Positions 1 through 7,765 of a stretch of DNA of 64,000 nt are shown here, piece after piece. The translations under genes and the position numbers were made by a program. The notes under the pieces were generated by a model. That model ran no database searches, was not told the origin of the DNA, and was given only the letters and a program-made list of their open reading frames with translations. Source of the DNA: Phreatobacter sp. Lineage in GTDB: Bacteria > Pseudomonadota > Alphaproteobacteria > Rhizobiales > Phreatobacteraceae. Where the stretch lies: contig NZ_JAPZTZ010000003.1 in the NCBI RefSeq assembly GCF_027532945.1, positions 267,208 through 331,207 on the forward strand. Direction: 5' to 3'. How positions within the stretch are numbered: the stretch's first letter is position 1; every line of letters begins with the position of its first letter.

Positions 1-2
1 TC

Positions 3-452
3 GTGACGCCGCTGGGCGAGGAAACCCTTACCCCGGTCTGTGCCCCTGACCTTGCCACGACCCTGCGCAACCCGAAGGACCTCCTCGGCCTGCCGCTCAT
101 CCAGAGCGACACCAAGCAGGTCCAGTGGTCGGACTGGCTCGCGGCGCAGGGGATCACCGATCCACCACGGATCGGCAGCCGCTTCGACCGCAGCTTCCTC
201 GCCATCCTGGCCGCGACGCAGGGCCTCGGCGTGGCGCTGGAATCGACGCGCCTCGTCGAGGCCGAGCTCGCCTCGGGGCGCCTCGTTGCCCCGCTCGCGG
301 AACGCAGCGTGCCGGTGCGCTATGTCGGCCACCATCTCGTCCACCCGCGCCACACCCAGCCACGCCGGACGCTTCGGCAGTTCGCGGACTGGCTGCTGCG
401 GGAGCTCGCACGCGAGATGCCGGACGCAACCGGGCATCCGACGGGCCGATGA
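3..452 (+). CDS. LysR-family transcriptional regulator, C-terminal part (5' end outside window)
   Basis: The frame is open from the window edge to a TGA at 450-452, so only about the last 149 residues are visible and the helix-turn-helix is off the window. The visible part matches the second half of a LysR substrate-binding domain of the GcvA type: a PVCAPDL segment followed by a region with DLLGLPLIQSD and QWSDWL, then GLGVALES, a common signature near the effector pocket. In this family the domain senses a small molecule and controls DNA binding by the missing N-terminus. It ends with a proline/arginine-rich tail. The effector and target cannot be inferred because the upstream neighbour is not visible. 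Confidence 0.85.
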   Translation: MTPLGEETLTPVCAPDLATTLRNPKDLLGLPLIQSDTKQVQWSDWLAAQGITDPPRIGSRFDRSFLAILAATQGLGVALESTRLVEAELASGRLVAPLAERSVPVRYVGHHLVHPRHTQPRRTLRQFADWLLRELAREMPDATGHPTGR

Positions 453-647
453 CGGTGGCCGGCGGGCTGCGAGGCTGCGCCGCGCCAAACCGCTTCTATG
501 AGCCGGTGTCGGAGCGATGACGTGAAGGTGACGGCCGAAACAGGGTCAGCGGGCTGAACCGGCGCTTGGCCCCTCCCGTAAGAACAGAGCGCGTTCGGGC
601 AATATCCGTTCCCCCCGATCCCCGTTCCCTTGGGATATCGGGCGCGC

Positions 648-674
648 CGCGGCCGCTCCACAGGGGCGGCCGCG
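648..674. other. GC-rich hairpin between convergent gene ends
   Basis: CGCGGCCGC at 648-656 is repeated in inverted form at 666-674, giving a 9-bp perfect stem with a 9-base loop. It lies between the end of the LysR gene (452) and the end of the convergent Bug gene (693). No T-run follows on either strand, so it may help termination or mRNA 3'-end protection but is not a classical intrinsic terminator. Nothing else is evident in 453-692. Confidence 0.35.
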
Positions 675-692
675 TGAGGGGTCCCGCGACCG

Positions 693-1724
693 TCACTGCA
701 ACCTGACGTTCGTCTCGTCCACGACCTTCTTCCAGAACGCCATTTCCTCGACCAGCCGCGCCGCGAAGGCGTCGGGTCCGGCATTGACCACGTCGAAGCC
801 GACCTCCCCCAGGCGCTGGCGGGAGGCGGGCATGGCGAGGTAGTTCCCGATCTCGCGATTGAGCGTGGTCACGATCTCTGCCGGCGTGCCCTTGGGCGCG
901 AGGATGCCCACCCAGGTGTCTCCCTCGATCTCCGGAAAGCCCTGTTCGATCATGGTGGGCACATCCGGCAGGAGGGCCGAGCGCGTCTTGCCGGTGACAG
1001 CCAGCGCCTTCAGCTTGCCGCCTGCGATCATCGGCCCGGCCGAGGCCATGGTGGTCCAGGCGCTGGGGATCTGGTTGGCGACGACCGCCTGGACCGCAGG
1101 CCCGGCGCCGGGGAAGGTGATCGCGACCATGTCGAGCTTCTGCGTCACCTTCAGCCGCTCGGCCAGCAGGTGGCCCTGCGTGCCGAGGCCGCCATGGGCA
1201 TAGTTCTGGTTCGGCCGCGCCCTGAGGTCGGCGACGAATTCCCGCGCATCCTTCGCCGTGACCGAGGGATGGACCGTCAGGACATGGGTCGAGGAGACCG
1301 ACAGGTTGATCGGCGCGAAGTCGCCGATGGGATCGTAGGGCAGCGTCGGGAAGACCGAGGCGTTCACCGCGTGGGTGCTCAGCGCGAAGAGCAGCGTGTA
1401 GCCGTCCGGCGTCGAGCGGGCAGCCTGCTGGGTGCCGCGGTTGCCGGTGGCGCCGGCGACATTTTCCACCACGAACTGCTGGCCGAGGGTCTCGGAGAGG
1501 TGGCGGCAGGCGAGGCGGGCATAGACATCGACCGTGCCACCCGGCGCGAAGGTGACGATGGCGCGCACAGGGCGTGCCGGATAGGCCTGTGCGCGGGCGA
1601 CCATCGGCGCGGCCAGGACGAAGGCGGCCGAGCCGGCGGCCAGGGTGATGGCCTGCCGCCGATCCAGAGCCGCAGTTGAAGCGGAAACGGGGCCCGCCGA
1701 ACGTCCTGTCGATTTGTTGCTCAT
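693..1724 (-). CDS. Bug/TctC-family periplasmic substrate-binding protein
   Basis: A 343-residue secreted binding protein of the Bug family, which in tripartite tricarboxylate transporters captures carboxylates in the periplasm. The chosen ATG (1722-1724) is preceded by GGGAGA and begins MSNKSTGRSAG, followed by a DRRQAITLAAG signal region and an ALA-type cleavage site before YPARPVRAIVTF. The family hallmarks FAPGGTVDVYAR, VVENVAGATGN and GYTLLFAL are present. A longer frame upstream overlaps the next gene and lacks a good ribosome site. No TctA/TctB membrane gene is nearby, as usual for Bug proteins. The ornithine cyclodeaminase-like gene lies 46 bp upstream on the same strand, so the ligand may be an amino or keto acid; that is inference. 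Confidence 0.88.
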   Translation of the reverse strand: MSNKSTGRSAGPVSASTAALDRRQAITLAAGSAAFVLAAPMVARAQAYPARPVRAIVTFAPGGTVDVYARLACRHLSETLGQQFVVENVAGATGNRGTQQAARSTPDGYTLLFALSTHAVNASVFPTLPYDPIGDFAPINLSVSSTHVLTVHPSVTAKDAREFVADLRARPNQNYAHGGLGTQGHLLAERLKVTQKLDMVAITFPGAGPAVQAVVANQIPSAWTTMASAGPMIAGGKLKALAVTGKTRSALLPDVPTMIEQGFPEIEGDTWVGILAPKGTPAEIVTTLNREIGNYLAMPASRQRLGEVGFDVVNAGPDAFAARLVEEMAFWKKVVDETNVRLQ

Positions 1725-1770
1725 TACCGCATCTCCCTGCCTGTCCTGGTGGCGCTCCGGCCCACGCCTG

Positions 1771-2748
1771 TCAGCGCGGAAGCCAGGTGCCGATGCCCTT
1801 CGCGCGGGCCGCCTCATAGACGATCACCGCAGCGGCAAGGTCAGCAAGTCCCGTGCCGGAGAAAATCAGCGCATTGCGCTCGGAGGTGCTTTCGCGGCCG
1901 GGCTTGGCGCCGGCGACGAGTTCTGAGAGTTCCGCGAAGAAGGGACCGTCGTAGTTGAGCGTGCCACCTGGCCCCGTGGTGCTCTGCTCGTGGTCGTCGG
2001 TGACGGTACGGTCGAAAGAAGCGAGGCTGTCGCGCCGCCAGCCGAAGCCGAGATCGACGGAGGCGACGAAGGTGCCGGGCTCGACCCATCCGACGTCGAG
2101 AAGGCCCGTGGCCTCGGCACCATGGGGAATGGATGAGATGACAATGTCCACGCCGGCGATGGCCTCGCGCGGATCGGCAACGGCGCGGGCGGCAAGTCCG
2201 GCCTCGCGCGCCCGGGCGGCGAAGGCTTCCGCCGTCCCGATGCGGCGGCTGTGGGCGACGACCTCGGTGAGCGGCAGGGCCTGCGCGAAGACCGACAGAT
2301 GGCTGCGGGCCTGGGCGCCGCAGGCGAGGAAGCCGATGCGGCGGGACTCCGAGCGGGCCATATGGCGGGCGGCGATGAGCGAGATGAGGGCCGTGCGGAT
2401 CTCGGAGATCCAGATGCCGTCGAGAATGGCGACAAGCTGCCCCGTCGTCGCCTCGCTCAGCAGGATAGTCGGCATGAAGTCCGGCAGGCCGGCGCGTTCA
2501 TTGCCGGGAAAATAGCCGAACCACTTGAAGGCGCCGAAGGCCGGCTCGTCCATGACGCCCCCCTTGCCGCGGAAGACGTTGCGGCCACCGGCGGGGATCG
2601 TGACCTTGCGATGGGACCAGGCGCGGCCAGCGGCACGGCGCAGAAAGGCCTGCCTCAGGCCGTCTTCGAGGGCCGCGGCGGTCACGCCGCAGGCGGCCAC
2701 GTCGGCGCGCGAGAGATAGAGAATGCGGTCGGGCCCAGTGGGTCTCAT
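1771..2748 (-). CDS. Ornithine cyclodeaminase / mu-crystallin family protein
   Basis: A 325-residue protein of the OCD/mu-crystallin family, NAD(P)-dependent enzymes that deaminate ornithine to proline, dehydrogenate alanine, or reduce cyclic imino acids. The N-terminal half holds the substrate region with FRGKGGVMD and AFKWFGYFPGN. The Rossmann part contains RRIGFLACGAQARSHL, where the usual GxGxQA motif appears as ACGAQA, followed by DIVISSIPHG. It ends with a GTGLADLAAAVIVYEAARAK segment typical of the family. The start ATG follows shortly after the divergent Lrp-type regulator region, and it probably forms an operon with the downstream Bug gene. Exact substrate is open because family members differ widely. 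Confidence 0.85.
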   Translation of the reverse strand: MRPTGPDRILYLSRADVAACGVTAAALEDGLRQAFLRRAAGRAWSHRKVTIPAGGRNVFRGKGGVMDEPAFGAFKWFGYFPGNERAGLPDFMPTILLSEATTGQLVAILDGIWISEIRTALISLIAARHMARSESRRIGFLACGAQARSHLSVFAQALPLTEVVAHSRRIGTAEAFAARAREAGLAARAVADPREAIAGVDIVISSIPHGAEATGLLDVGWVEPGTFVASVDLGFGWRRDSLASFDRTVTDDHEQSTTGPGGTLNYDGPFFAELSELVAGAKPGRESTSERNALIFSGTGLADLAAAVIVYEAARAKGIGTWLPR

Positions 2749-2992
2749 GTCGCCTCCTGCAGGCGAGGCCGAGACTGAAGAACTCCGACGCTGCGCGCCA
2801 GAGGCAGGGCTGCGTCAGAGCAACAAGGCAGATGCGCGCCACTCCGGGGGCGGCCTTTTCGGCGAGGGGTCGCGACGAGGAATACCATCGCCCTCCACCG
2901 CCGTATTTTGGATCATGGTTCTATTTACCCGGCACTGATCTCCGGCGAAGATAAAATTATTCTCCTGACACGCCTGCCGGACATTGCTTGCC
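2749..2992. promoter_or_regulatory. Divergent promoter region between OCD gene and Lrp-type regulator
   Basis: This 244-bp gap separates two divergently transcribed genes. The part at roughly 2890-2985 is clearly richer in A and T than its surroundings (stretches such as CCGTATTTTGGATC and GATAAAATTATTC), as expected for promoters and Lrp/AsnC binding sites, which are degenerate and AT-rich. No single operator can be defined by eye. The arrangement suggests that the regulator controls the OCD-Bug operon and itself. Confidence 0.5.
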
Positions 2993-3466
2993 ATGGACGC
3001 CATCGACCGCAAGATCCTGACGATCCTCCAGGAGGACGTCAGCATTTCCATCGCGGAACTCGCCTCGCGGGTCCACCTGTCGCAGACGCCGTGCTGGAAG
3101 CGGATCCAGAAACTCGAGGCCAACGGTGTCATCCAGAAGCGGGTGGCGCTGGTCTCGCCGGAGAAACTCGGCCTAGGACTGACGGTTTTCGTGTCGATCG
3201 AGACGGCCGACCATTCCAAGGAGTGGCTCGCGCAGTTCGCCGAGACGGTGGCGGCGATGCCCGAGGTCATGGAATTCTACCGGATGGCCGGCGACGTCGA
3301 CTACATGCTGCGCGTGGTGGTCACCGACATGGCCGCCTATGACACGTTCTACAAGCGCCTCATCGACAAGGTGCCGCTGAAGAACGTCACCTCGCGCTTC
3401 GCCATGGAGCGGATCAAGCAGACGACGGCCTATGCGATTCCGCCGGCGCCGCGCCCCGAGGCCTGA
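2993..3466 (+). CDS. Lrp/AsnC-family transcriptional regulator
   Basis: A 157-residue Lrp/AsnC regulator. It opens with MDAIDRKILTILQ, then an HTH around residues 15-45 (ISIAELASRVHLSQTPCWKRIQKLE), and a C-terminal RAM effector-binding domain containing VMEFYRMAGDVDYMLRVVV, the usual pocket signature. The ATG at 2993 is preferred over an in-frame TTG at 2984 because family members begin directly with the LDxxDRKIL helix. It lies divergent to the ornithine cyclodeaminase-like gene, a classical layout for Lrp-type regulators of amino-acid catabolism that respond to the catabolised amino acid. The effector is not known. Confidence 0.92.
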   Translation: MDAIDRKILTILQEDVSISIAELASRVHLSQTPCWKRIQKLEANGVIQKRVALVSPEKLGLGLTVFVSIETADHSKEWLAQFAETVAAMPEVMEFYRMAGDVDYMLRVVVTDMAAYDTFYKRLIDKVPLKNVTSRFAMERIKQTTAYAIPPAPRPEA

Positions 3467-3606
3467 GCGCGATCGCGCCTGTCGTACTCCCCGCACTGTA
3501 GCGCTTGGCTCATCGCCGCCGGGCTCGCGCCAGGAACCGATCGTTCTTTATGGCGAACGCCTTGTGGCGCATCCATCCACGATATTCTTGTTTTGACTTC
3601 ATTTTT

Positions 3607-3629
3607 CGCCCGGATGGGCGTTTCTTTCT
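3607..3629 (+). terminator. Intrinsic terminator downstream of Lrp-type gene
   Basis: CGCCC (3607-3611) and GGGCG (3616-3620) form a 5-bp GC stem with a GGAT loop, followed by the T-rich run TTTCTTTCT. It lies 140 bp after the regulator stop codon and just before the putative met operon promoter, so it would separate the two transcripts. The gap 3467-3606 shows no gene. Confidence 0.65.
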
Positions 3630-3661
3630 CCACCTGCCGTTCTTTTTAGAGGATGATTTCG

Positions 3662-3690
3662 TTGACGCCGCGCCGAACGCCGGGCATGAT
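3662..3690 (+). promoter_or_regulatory. Putative sigma-70 type promoter of the methionine-uptake operon
   Basis: TTGACG at 3662-3667 and CATGAT at 3685-3690 are separated by 17 bp. A start point near 3697 would place the SAM-II element about 27 nt into the transcript. Assignment rests on hexamer match and position only. Confidence 0.5.
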
Positions 3691-3723
3691 GAGGGTACGG
3701 TTGGTTGATCGCTCGACCCGTCG

Positions 3724-3771
3724 TCGCGGCTTTTGATGGAGCAGCTTGCACCGCGTCACCAAGGGCTAAAG
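3724..3771 (+). promoter_or_regulatory. SAM-II riboswitch (SAM_alpha) upstream of metNIQ
   Basis: The arrangement of conserved SAM-II elements is present: a P1 stem CGCGG (3725-3729) with CCGCG (3751-3755), an L1 segment ending in GCTTGCA (3744-3750), and a 3' GCTAAAG (3765-3771) that can pair back into the loop (AGCTT with GGGCT) to form the H-type pseudoknot. SAM-II elements bind S-adenosylmethionine and repress methionine genes in alphaproteobacteria, mostly metA, metX and metC. Here the element precedes the methionine ABC importer operon, which fits. A hairpin CCACGAA/TTCGTGG follows at 3774-3792. The ~230 nt to the first small ORF and ~600 nt to metN are longer than usual. The region 3793-4001 shows no convincing gene. 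Confidence 0.75.
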
Positions 3772-4001
3772 CGCCACGAAGGACATTCGTGGGCTCCCCT
3801 CTTTGGAGTTGGTCCGATGAATTCCGTCGTCTGCGGGGTGCACGCCCCGGTCTCTTCCTCCCAAACTCAATCCTGCCGCCGGACGGGTGGCGCGACGGAT
3901 CGTTGTCGTCTCGCCTGACGACCACCCCGCGCCTTCGACTTTCCCTCGTCCAGGTTTCCTTCTGTTCAGGAGACGCCGGCCCGTCCGGCGGCAGCTTTTC
4001 C

Positions 4002-4259
4002 ATGTCCCATTCCACGCCCCTCCCCGCCCATCCGCCGCTCAGGTCCGATGTCACGCTGATCGAAGTCGGCGACGACGCCGTCGGCCTCGCCGTGCGCGAG
4101 GGCACCGGCTACCGCTTCTTCTCGGCGGTTGCGTCCCTCAACGCCCTCGACAGCCAGCTCTTCGCCTCGCTGAAGGAGCTGCGGCGCGCCGCGGCCAAGA
4201 CCCATCGCGCTGGCCGGGCCCGCGTCGGCGTCATGCCGCGCCAGTCTCTCGCCGCCTGA
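4002..4259 (+). CDS. Small conserved-looking hypothetical protein in the met operon leader
   Basis: An 85-residue ORF starting at an ATG 231 nt after the SAM-II element and ending 118 bp before metN. After a proline-rich N-terminus it has a compact alpha/beta-like sequence (VTLIEVGDDAVGLAVRE, then YRFFSAVASLNALDSQLF) and a basic C-terminal helix. The alternation of hydrophobic and charged residues and codon bias agree with a real soluble protein. I do not recognise a family with certainty. Its place between the riboswitch and metN implies co-regulation with methionine uptake. A longer frame starting upstream would run through the riboswitch and is unlikely. Confidence 0.6.
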   Translation: MSHSTPLPAHPPLRSDVTLIEVGDDAVGLAVREGTGYRFFSAVASLNALDSQLFASLKELRRAAAKTHRAGRARVGVMPRQSLAA

Positions 4260-4318
4260 GCTTCCCCGGCCGGGCGGCGCCCCCGCCACCGGCCGCTGCG
4301 CTTTCCCAAGGATTCCCC

Positions 4319-4381
4319 ATGTCCCGTTCTGATGAGCCGTCGGCGGCGTACCGCCCGGCATTGGTGAGGCCGTCCCGATGA
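4319..4381 (+). CDS. 20-residue ORF translationally coupled to metN
   Basis: ATG at 4319 follows an AAGGA ribosome-binding-like sequence and encodes about 20 residues (begins MSRSDEPSAAYRP), ending at TGA 4379-4381, which overlaps the metN ATG (4378) as ATGA. The peptide has no recognisable domain. Such an overlap usually couples translation of the downstream gene to the short ORF. It may be a leader ORF rather than a functional product, since metN has only a weak ribosome site of its own. Confidence 0.4.
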   Translation: MSRSDEPSAAYRPALVRPSR

Positions 4382-5514
4382 ACGCCCTCACGCCTTTTCC
4401 TGATGCAGTGCCGCTGGCGGCCGCTTCATCCCAGCCTGATCCGCGCGAGGATGCCTCTCGCCCGCACGGCGCGGCGATCGCGTTCTCCGGCGTGACCAAG
4501 CGTTTCGCCGCCAAAGGCGCTGCCGCCGAGGTCGTCGCGCTGGACGATGTCACGCTCGACGTCGCGCCGGGATCGATCACCGGCATCATCGGCCGCTCCG
4601 GCGCCGGCAAGTCGACGCTGCTGCGCACGATCAACGGGCTCGACCGCCCGACCGCCGGCACGGTGCGGATCGACGGCCTCGATGTCGGAGCGCTCGATGG
4701 CGCCGACTTGCGCGCGCTCCGGCGGGAGATCGGCATGATCTTCCAGCACTTCGCCCTTCTGTCCTCACGCACGGTGTTCGACAATATCGCGCTGCCCCTG
4801 GAGCTCGCCGGCACGCCGCGCGGCGAGATCGCCCGGCGCGTCGATGAGCTCATCGAGCTCGTCGGGCTGACGGACAAGCGCGGCCGCTATCCCGCCGAAC
4901 TCTCCGGCGGGCAGAAGCAGCGCGTCGGCATTGCCCGCGCGCTGGCAACGCGGCCGCGGGTGCTGCTGTCGGACGAGGCAACCTCCGCCCTCGACCCGGA
5001 GACCACGCGGTCCATTCTCGCGCTGCTGAAGCGCATCAACACGCTGACCGGCGTGACGATCGTGCTGATCACTCACGAGATGCAGGTCATCAAGGAGATC
5101 TGCGACCGGGTGGCCGTGATCGAGGCGGGCCGCATCATCGAGGCGGGCGATGTCTACGAGGTCTTCGCCCGACCCCAGGCCGACACCACCCGCAGCTTCG
5201 TCGCCTCGGTGACGGGCGCTGCCCTGCCCGAGGCCATCGCCGCCCGGCTCCAGCCTGATCCGGACGGCGCCAGCCAGACCGGGCTGCGCATCGTCTTCAC
5301 CGGCGAGAACGCCACGACGCCGGTCATCTCGCGGCTGTCGCGCTCGCTCGATGTCGACGTGACGGTCCTCGCCGGCCAGGTCGACGCCATCGCCGGCAAG
5401 CCCTTCGGCAATCTCATCGTCGCGATCCCGGCGCGGCCGGATGTCGTCGATGCCGTGGTGGCGCTGGCCGGCGCCCACGGCCTGCAAGCGGAGGTGCTCG
5501 GCCATGTCGCCTGA
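4378..5514 (+). CDS. metN: Methionine ABC transporter ATP-binding protein MetN
   Basis: A 378-residue ATPase of the methionine importer MetNIQ. The ABC domain has Walker A GRSGAGKST (residues 72-80), a Q-loop at IFQHFALLSS, the signature LSGGQKQRVGIARAL and Walker B VLLSDEATSALD; the SDEATSALD wording is typical of MetN. The C-terminal ~95 residues form the NIL domain, which in this family binds methionine and shuts down transport (trans-inhibition). About 30 extra, poorly conserved residues precede the ABC domain. The stop overlaps the metI start by 11 bp, so the genes are translationally coupled. Confidence 0.95.
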   Translation: MNALTPFPDAVPLAAASSQPDPREDASRPHGAAIAFSGVTKRFAAKGAAAEVVALDDVTLDVAPGSITGIIGRSGAGKSTLLRTINGLDRPTAGTVRIDGLDVGALDGADLRALRREIGMIFQHFALLSSRTVFDNIALPLELAGTPRGEIARRVDELIELVGLTDKRGRYPAELSGGQKQRVGIARALATRPRVLLSDEATSALDPETTRSILALLKRINTLTGVTIVLITHEMQVIKEICDRVAVIEAGRIIEAGDVYEVFARPQADTTRSFVASVTGAALPEAIAARLQPDPDGASQTGLRIVFTGENATTPVISRLSRSLDVDVTVLAGQVDAIAGKPFGNLIVAIPARPDVVDAVVALAGAHGLQAEVLGHVA

Positions 5515-6169
5515 GATCGCAAGACTGCTCGTCGAGGCCCTCGGCCAGACGCTCTACATGGTGGCGGCCGCCGGCCTCATCGGCACGGCGCTCGGCCTGC
5601 CGCTCGGCGTGTTCCTCGCGACCTCCGGGCGCGGGGAGCTGTTCGAGGCGGTCGCGCTCAACCGGGTGCTTGGCCTTGTCGTCAATGCCACGCGCTCGAC
5701 GCCCTTCATCATCCTGGTGGTGGCGATCATCCCGTTCACGCGGCTCGTCGCCGGCACCTCCATCGGCACCACGGCGGCGATCGTGCCCCTGACGGTGGCG
5801 GCGACGCCCTTCATCGCCCGGATCATCGAGGCGGCGATCCGCGAGGTCGATGCCGGCCTGATCGAAGCCTCTCGCGCCATGGGCGCAACGCCGCTGCAGA
5901 TCGTCGGCAAGGTGCTGCTGCCCGAGGCGCTGCCGGCCATCGTGCTCGGCCTGACGCTCACCGCCGTCAGCCTCATCGGCTACTCGGCCATGGTGGGCGC
6001 GGTGGGCGGCGGCGGCCTCGGCGATCTCGGCATCCGCTTCGGCTACCAGCGCTTCATGCCCGAGGTCATGGCGGCCGTTGTCATCGTCCTCATCGCCCTC
6101 GTCCAGGCCGTGCAGAGCCTCGGCGACTGGATCGCCCGGCGCGTCAACAGGCGCCTGCGCTCAGCCTGA
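5504..6169 (+). CDS. metI: Methionine ABC transporter permease MetI
   Basis: A 221-residue inner-membrane permease. The chosen ATG (5504) gives MSPEIARLLVEALGQTLYMV, the usual MetI N-terminus; an upstream in-frame ATG lies inside metN and is rejected. About five hydrophobic segments are visible. The EAA loop that contacts the ATPase is EASRAMGATPLQIVGKVLLP, followed by ALPAIVLG. A GYSAMVGAVGGGGLGDL segment near the C-terminus is highly characteristic of MetI. It lies between metN and metQ, completing the importer. Confidence 0.95.
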   Translation: MSPEIARLLVEALGQTLYMVAAAGLIGTALGLPLGVFLATSGRGELFEAVALNRVLGLVVNATRSTPFIILVVAIIPFTRLVAGTSIGTTAAIVPLTVAATPFIARIIEAAIREVDAGLIEASRAMGATPLQIVGKVLLPEALPAIVLGLTLTAVSLIGYSAMVGAVGGGGLGDLGIRFGYQRFMPEVMAAVVIVLIALVQAVQSLGDWIARRVNRRLRSA

Positions 6170-6209
6170 CCTCTCCCCTCTCCATCCCAACCTCCTTGAA
6201 AGGACTGCC

Positions 6210-7016
6210 ATGACCACGTTCATCGACCGCCGCGCGCTCCTCGCCGGTACCGCCGCCGGCCTCATCGCGGCCCCTGCCCTCGTCCGGGCCCAGGCCCGCA
6301 CGCCGCTGCGCGTCGGCGTCACCGCCGGCCCGCATGCCCAGATCCTCGAGGCGGTGAAGCCGGTCGCGGCGGCCCGAGGCCTCGACCTCCGGATCGTCGA
6401 GTTCTCGGATTTCATTCTGCCGAATGCCGCCCTTGCGGCGGGTGACCTCGACCTCAACTCCTACCAGCACAAGCCCTTCCTCGATCAGCAGAACGCCGAC
6501 CGCAAATACGGTCTGGTCGGCGTCGGCTTCACGGTCAATTTCCCGATCGGCGTCTATTCGAAGCGGCACAAGAGCTTTGCGGAGGTCCCGGCGGGCGCTC
6601 AGGTGTCGATCCCCAACGATCCGACCAACGGCGCACGGGCGCTACTGCTGTTCCGCGACAAGGGCCTGATCACGCTCAAGGACGGCGTGGGCCTCCGGCC
6701 GACCGTGGCCGACATCGTCCACAACGAGAAGCGACTGCGATTCATCGAACTGGAAGCGGCACAGACCGCCCGGTCGCTCGACGACGTGGCCGCCGCCGTC
6801 ATCAACACCAACTTCGCCCTCTCGGTCGGCCTCAATCCCGGCCGCGACGCCATCCTGCGCGAGGATCCGAAGGGGCCTTACGTCAACCTCATCGCCGTGC
6901 GCGACGCGGACAAGGACAAGCCCTGGGTGAAGCCCTTCGTCGAGAGCTACCAGTCGGCCGAGGTGAAGGCCTTCATCGAGCGGACCTTCCAGGGTTCGGT
7001 CCTGCCGTCCTGGTGA
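6210..7016 (+). CDS. metQ: D/L-methionine-binding protein MetQ
   Basis: A 268-residue periplasmic binding protein of the NlpA/MetQ family. The ATG at 6210 lies 40 bp after metI, with GAAAGGA upstream, and begins with a signal peptide (IDRRALLAGTAAGLIAAPAL then VRAQA) that has a double arginine but no lipobox, so it looks freely periplasmic rather than a lipoprotein. Family motifs include DLDLNSYQHKPFLDQ, IPNDPTNGARALLL and IKTNFALSVGL-like INTNFALSVGL. It hands methionine to MetNI. The operon is expected to be repressed by SAM through the upstream SAM-II element. Confidence 0.95.
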   Translation: MTTFIDRRALLAGTAAGLIAAPALVRAQARTPLRVGVTAGPHAQILEAVKPVAAARGLDLRIVEFSDFILPNAALAAGDLDLNSYQHKPFLDQQNADRKYGLVGVGFTVNFPIGVYSKRHKSFAEVPAGAQVSIPNDPTNGARALLLFRDKGLITLKDGVGLRPTVADIVHNEKRLRFIELEAAQTARSLDDVAAAVINTNFALSVGLNPGRDAILREDPKGPYVNLIAVRDADKDKPWVKPFVESYQSAEVKAFIERTFQGSVLPSW

Positions 7017-7024
7017 CATGACCT

Positions 7025-7050
7025 GCCTCCGCGCCTTCGGGCGCGGGGGC
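7025..7050. terminator. UUCG-loop hairpin between convergent metQ and GntR gene
   Basis: GCCTCCGCGCC (7025-7035), a TTCG loop and GGCGCGGGGGC (7040-7050) form an 11-bp stem with one wobble pair. It sits in the 41-bp gap between two convergent stop codons, the expected place for a shared terminator. There is no T-run, so efficiency as an intrinsic terminator is uncertain. Confidence 0.5.
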
Positions 7051-7057
7051 CTCGTCC

Positions 7058-7765
7058 TCAGCAGCCCGGCGAGCCCGCCACGCCCGCCACATAGTCGCTG
7101 AGGCGCTGGAGCCCACGGCTCATGTGATGGTCGATCTCGGCGAGCATGAGGTCGAGCCGGTCACCGCTGGCCAGGTCGACATAGGCCTGGTGGGCATCGT
7201 CGAGCGGACCGGATCGGCCATGGGCCTTCTGGTGGACGGCGAGATAGAGGTGGAGGCGCGGAGCGATGCGGTTCCAGGTCTCAAGCAGCAGCCTGTGGCC
7301 GCACTGCTCATAGACCGTGCCGTGGAGACGGACCTCCGCGAGGGCTGCCTCATAGCCGTCGCCGCTGCCGAGGGCTGCGAGGAGCGCCTCGTGGCGCGCC
7401 TTCAGCGTCGCGGCGAAGGCCGCCGTGCGGCGCGGCCAGATGTGCTCGAAGGCGAGGCGCTCCAAGGCTATGCGCAGGGAATAGATCTCGCACACATCGC
7501 CCGGCGAGAGGCTCACCACCCGCGTTGCGGTATAGGGCACCGAAACGAGCAGCCCCTCCTCGACGAGCAGGCCCATGGCTTCGCGCAAGGGACCCCGGCT
7601 CACCCCGAACTCGGCGGCGAGCTGCTGTTCGGTGACGGTGCTGCCGGGCGCAACCTGCCCGTCGATGATGGCGTGGCGCAGGCGCTCGGCGACGCGGTCG
7701 CGGAAGGTCTCGCGCTTCAGCGGCGCGACGGCTCCCTCGGCTGCGAGGCGCGCCACCGGGCTCAT
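7058..7765 (-). CDS. GntR-family transcriptional regulator (FadR/FCD subfamily)
   Basis: A 235-residue regulator. Residues ~15-80 form the winged helix: ETFRDRVAERLRHAIIDGQ, TEQQLAAEFGVSRGPLREAM and LVSVPYTATRVV. The C-terminal all-helical FCD ligand domain has the metal/ligand pattern with EIYSLRIALERLA, HGTVYEQCGH and a late DHHMSRGL; FCD proteins bind carboxylates or amino acids through such histidines. The gene is the last of an amino-acid importer operon and overlaps the aminotransferase stop by 4 bp (ATGA), so it most likely regulates this operon. A candidate operator lies in front of the first gene at 11705-11725. Confidence 0.9.
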   Translation of the reverse strand: MSPVARLAAEGAVAPLKRETFRDRVAERLRHAIIDGQVAPGSTVTEQQLAAEFGVSRGPLREAMGLLVEEGLLVSVPYTATRVVSLSPGDVCEIYSLRIALERLAFEHIWPRRTAAFAATLKARHEALLAALGSGDGYEAALAEVRLHGTVYEQCGHRLLLETWNRIAPRLHLYLAVHQKAHGRSGPLDDAHQAYVDLASGDRLDLMLAEIDHHMSRGLQRLSDYVAGVAGSPGC

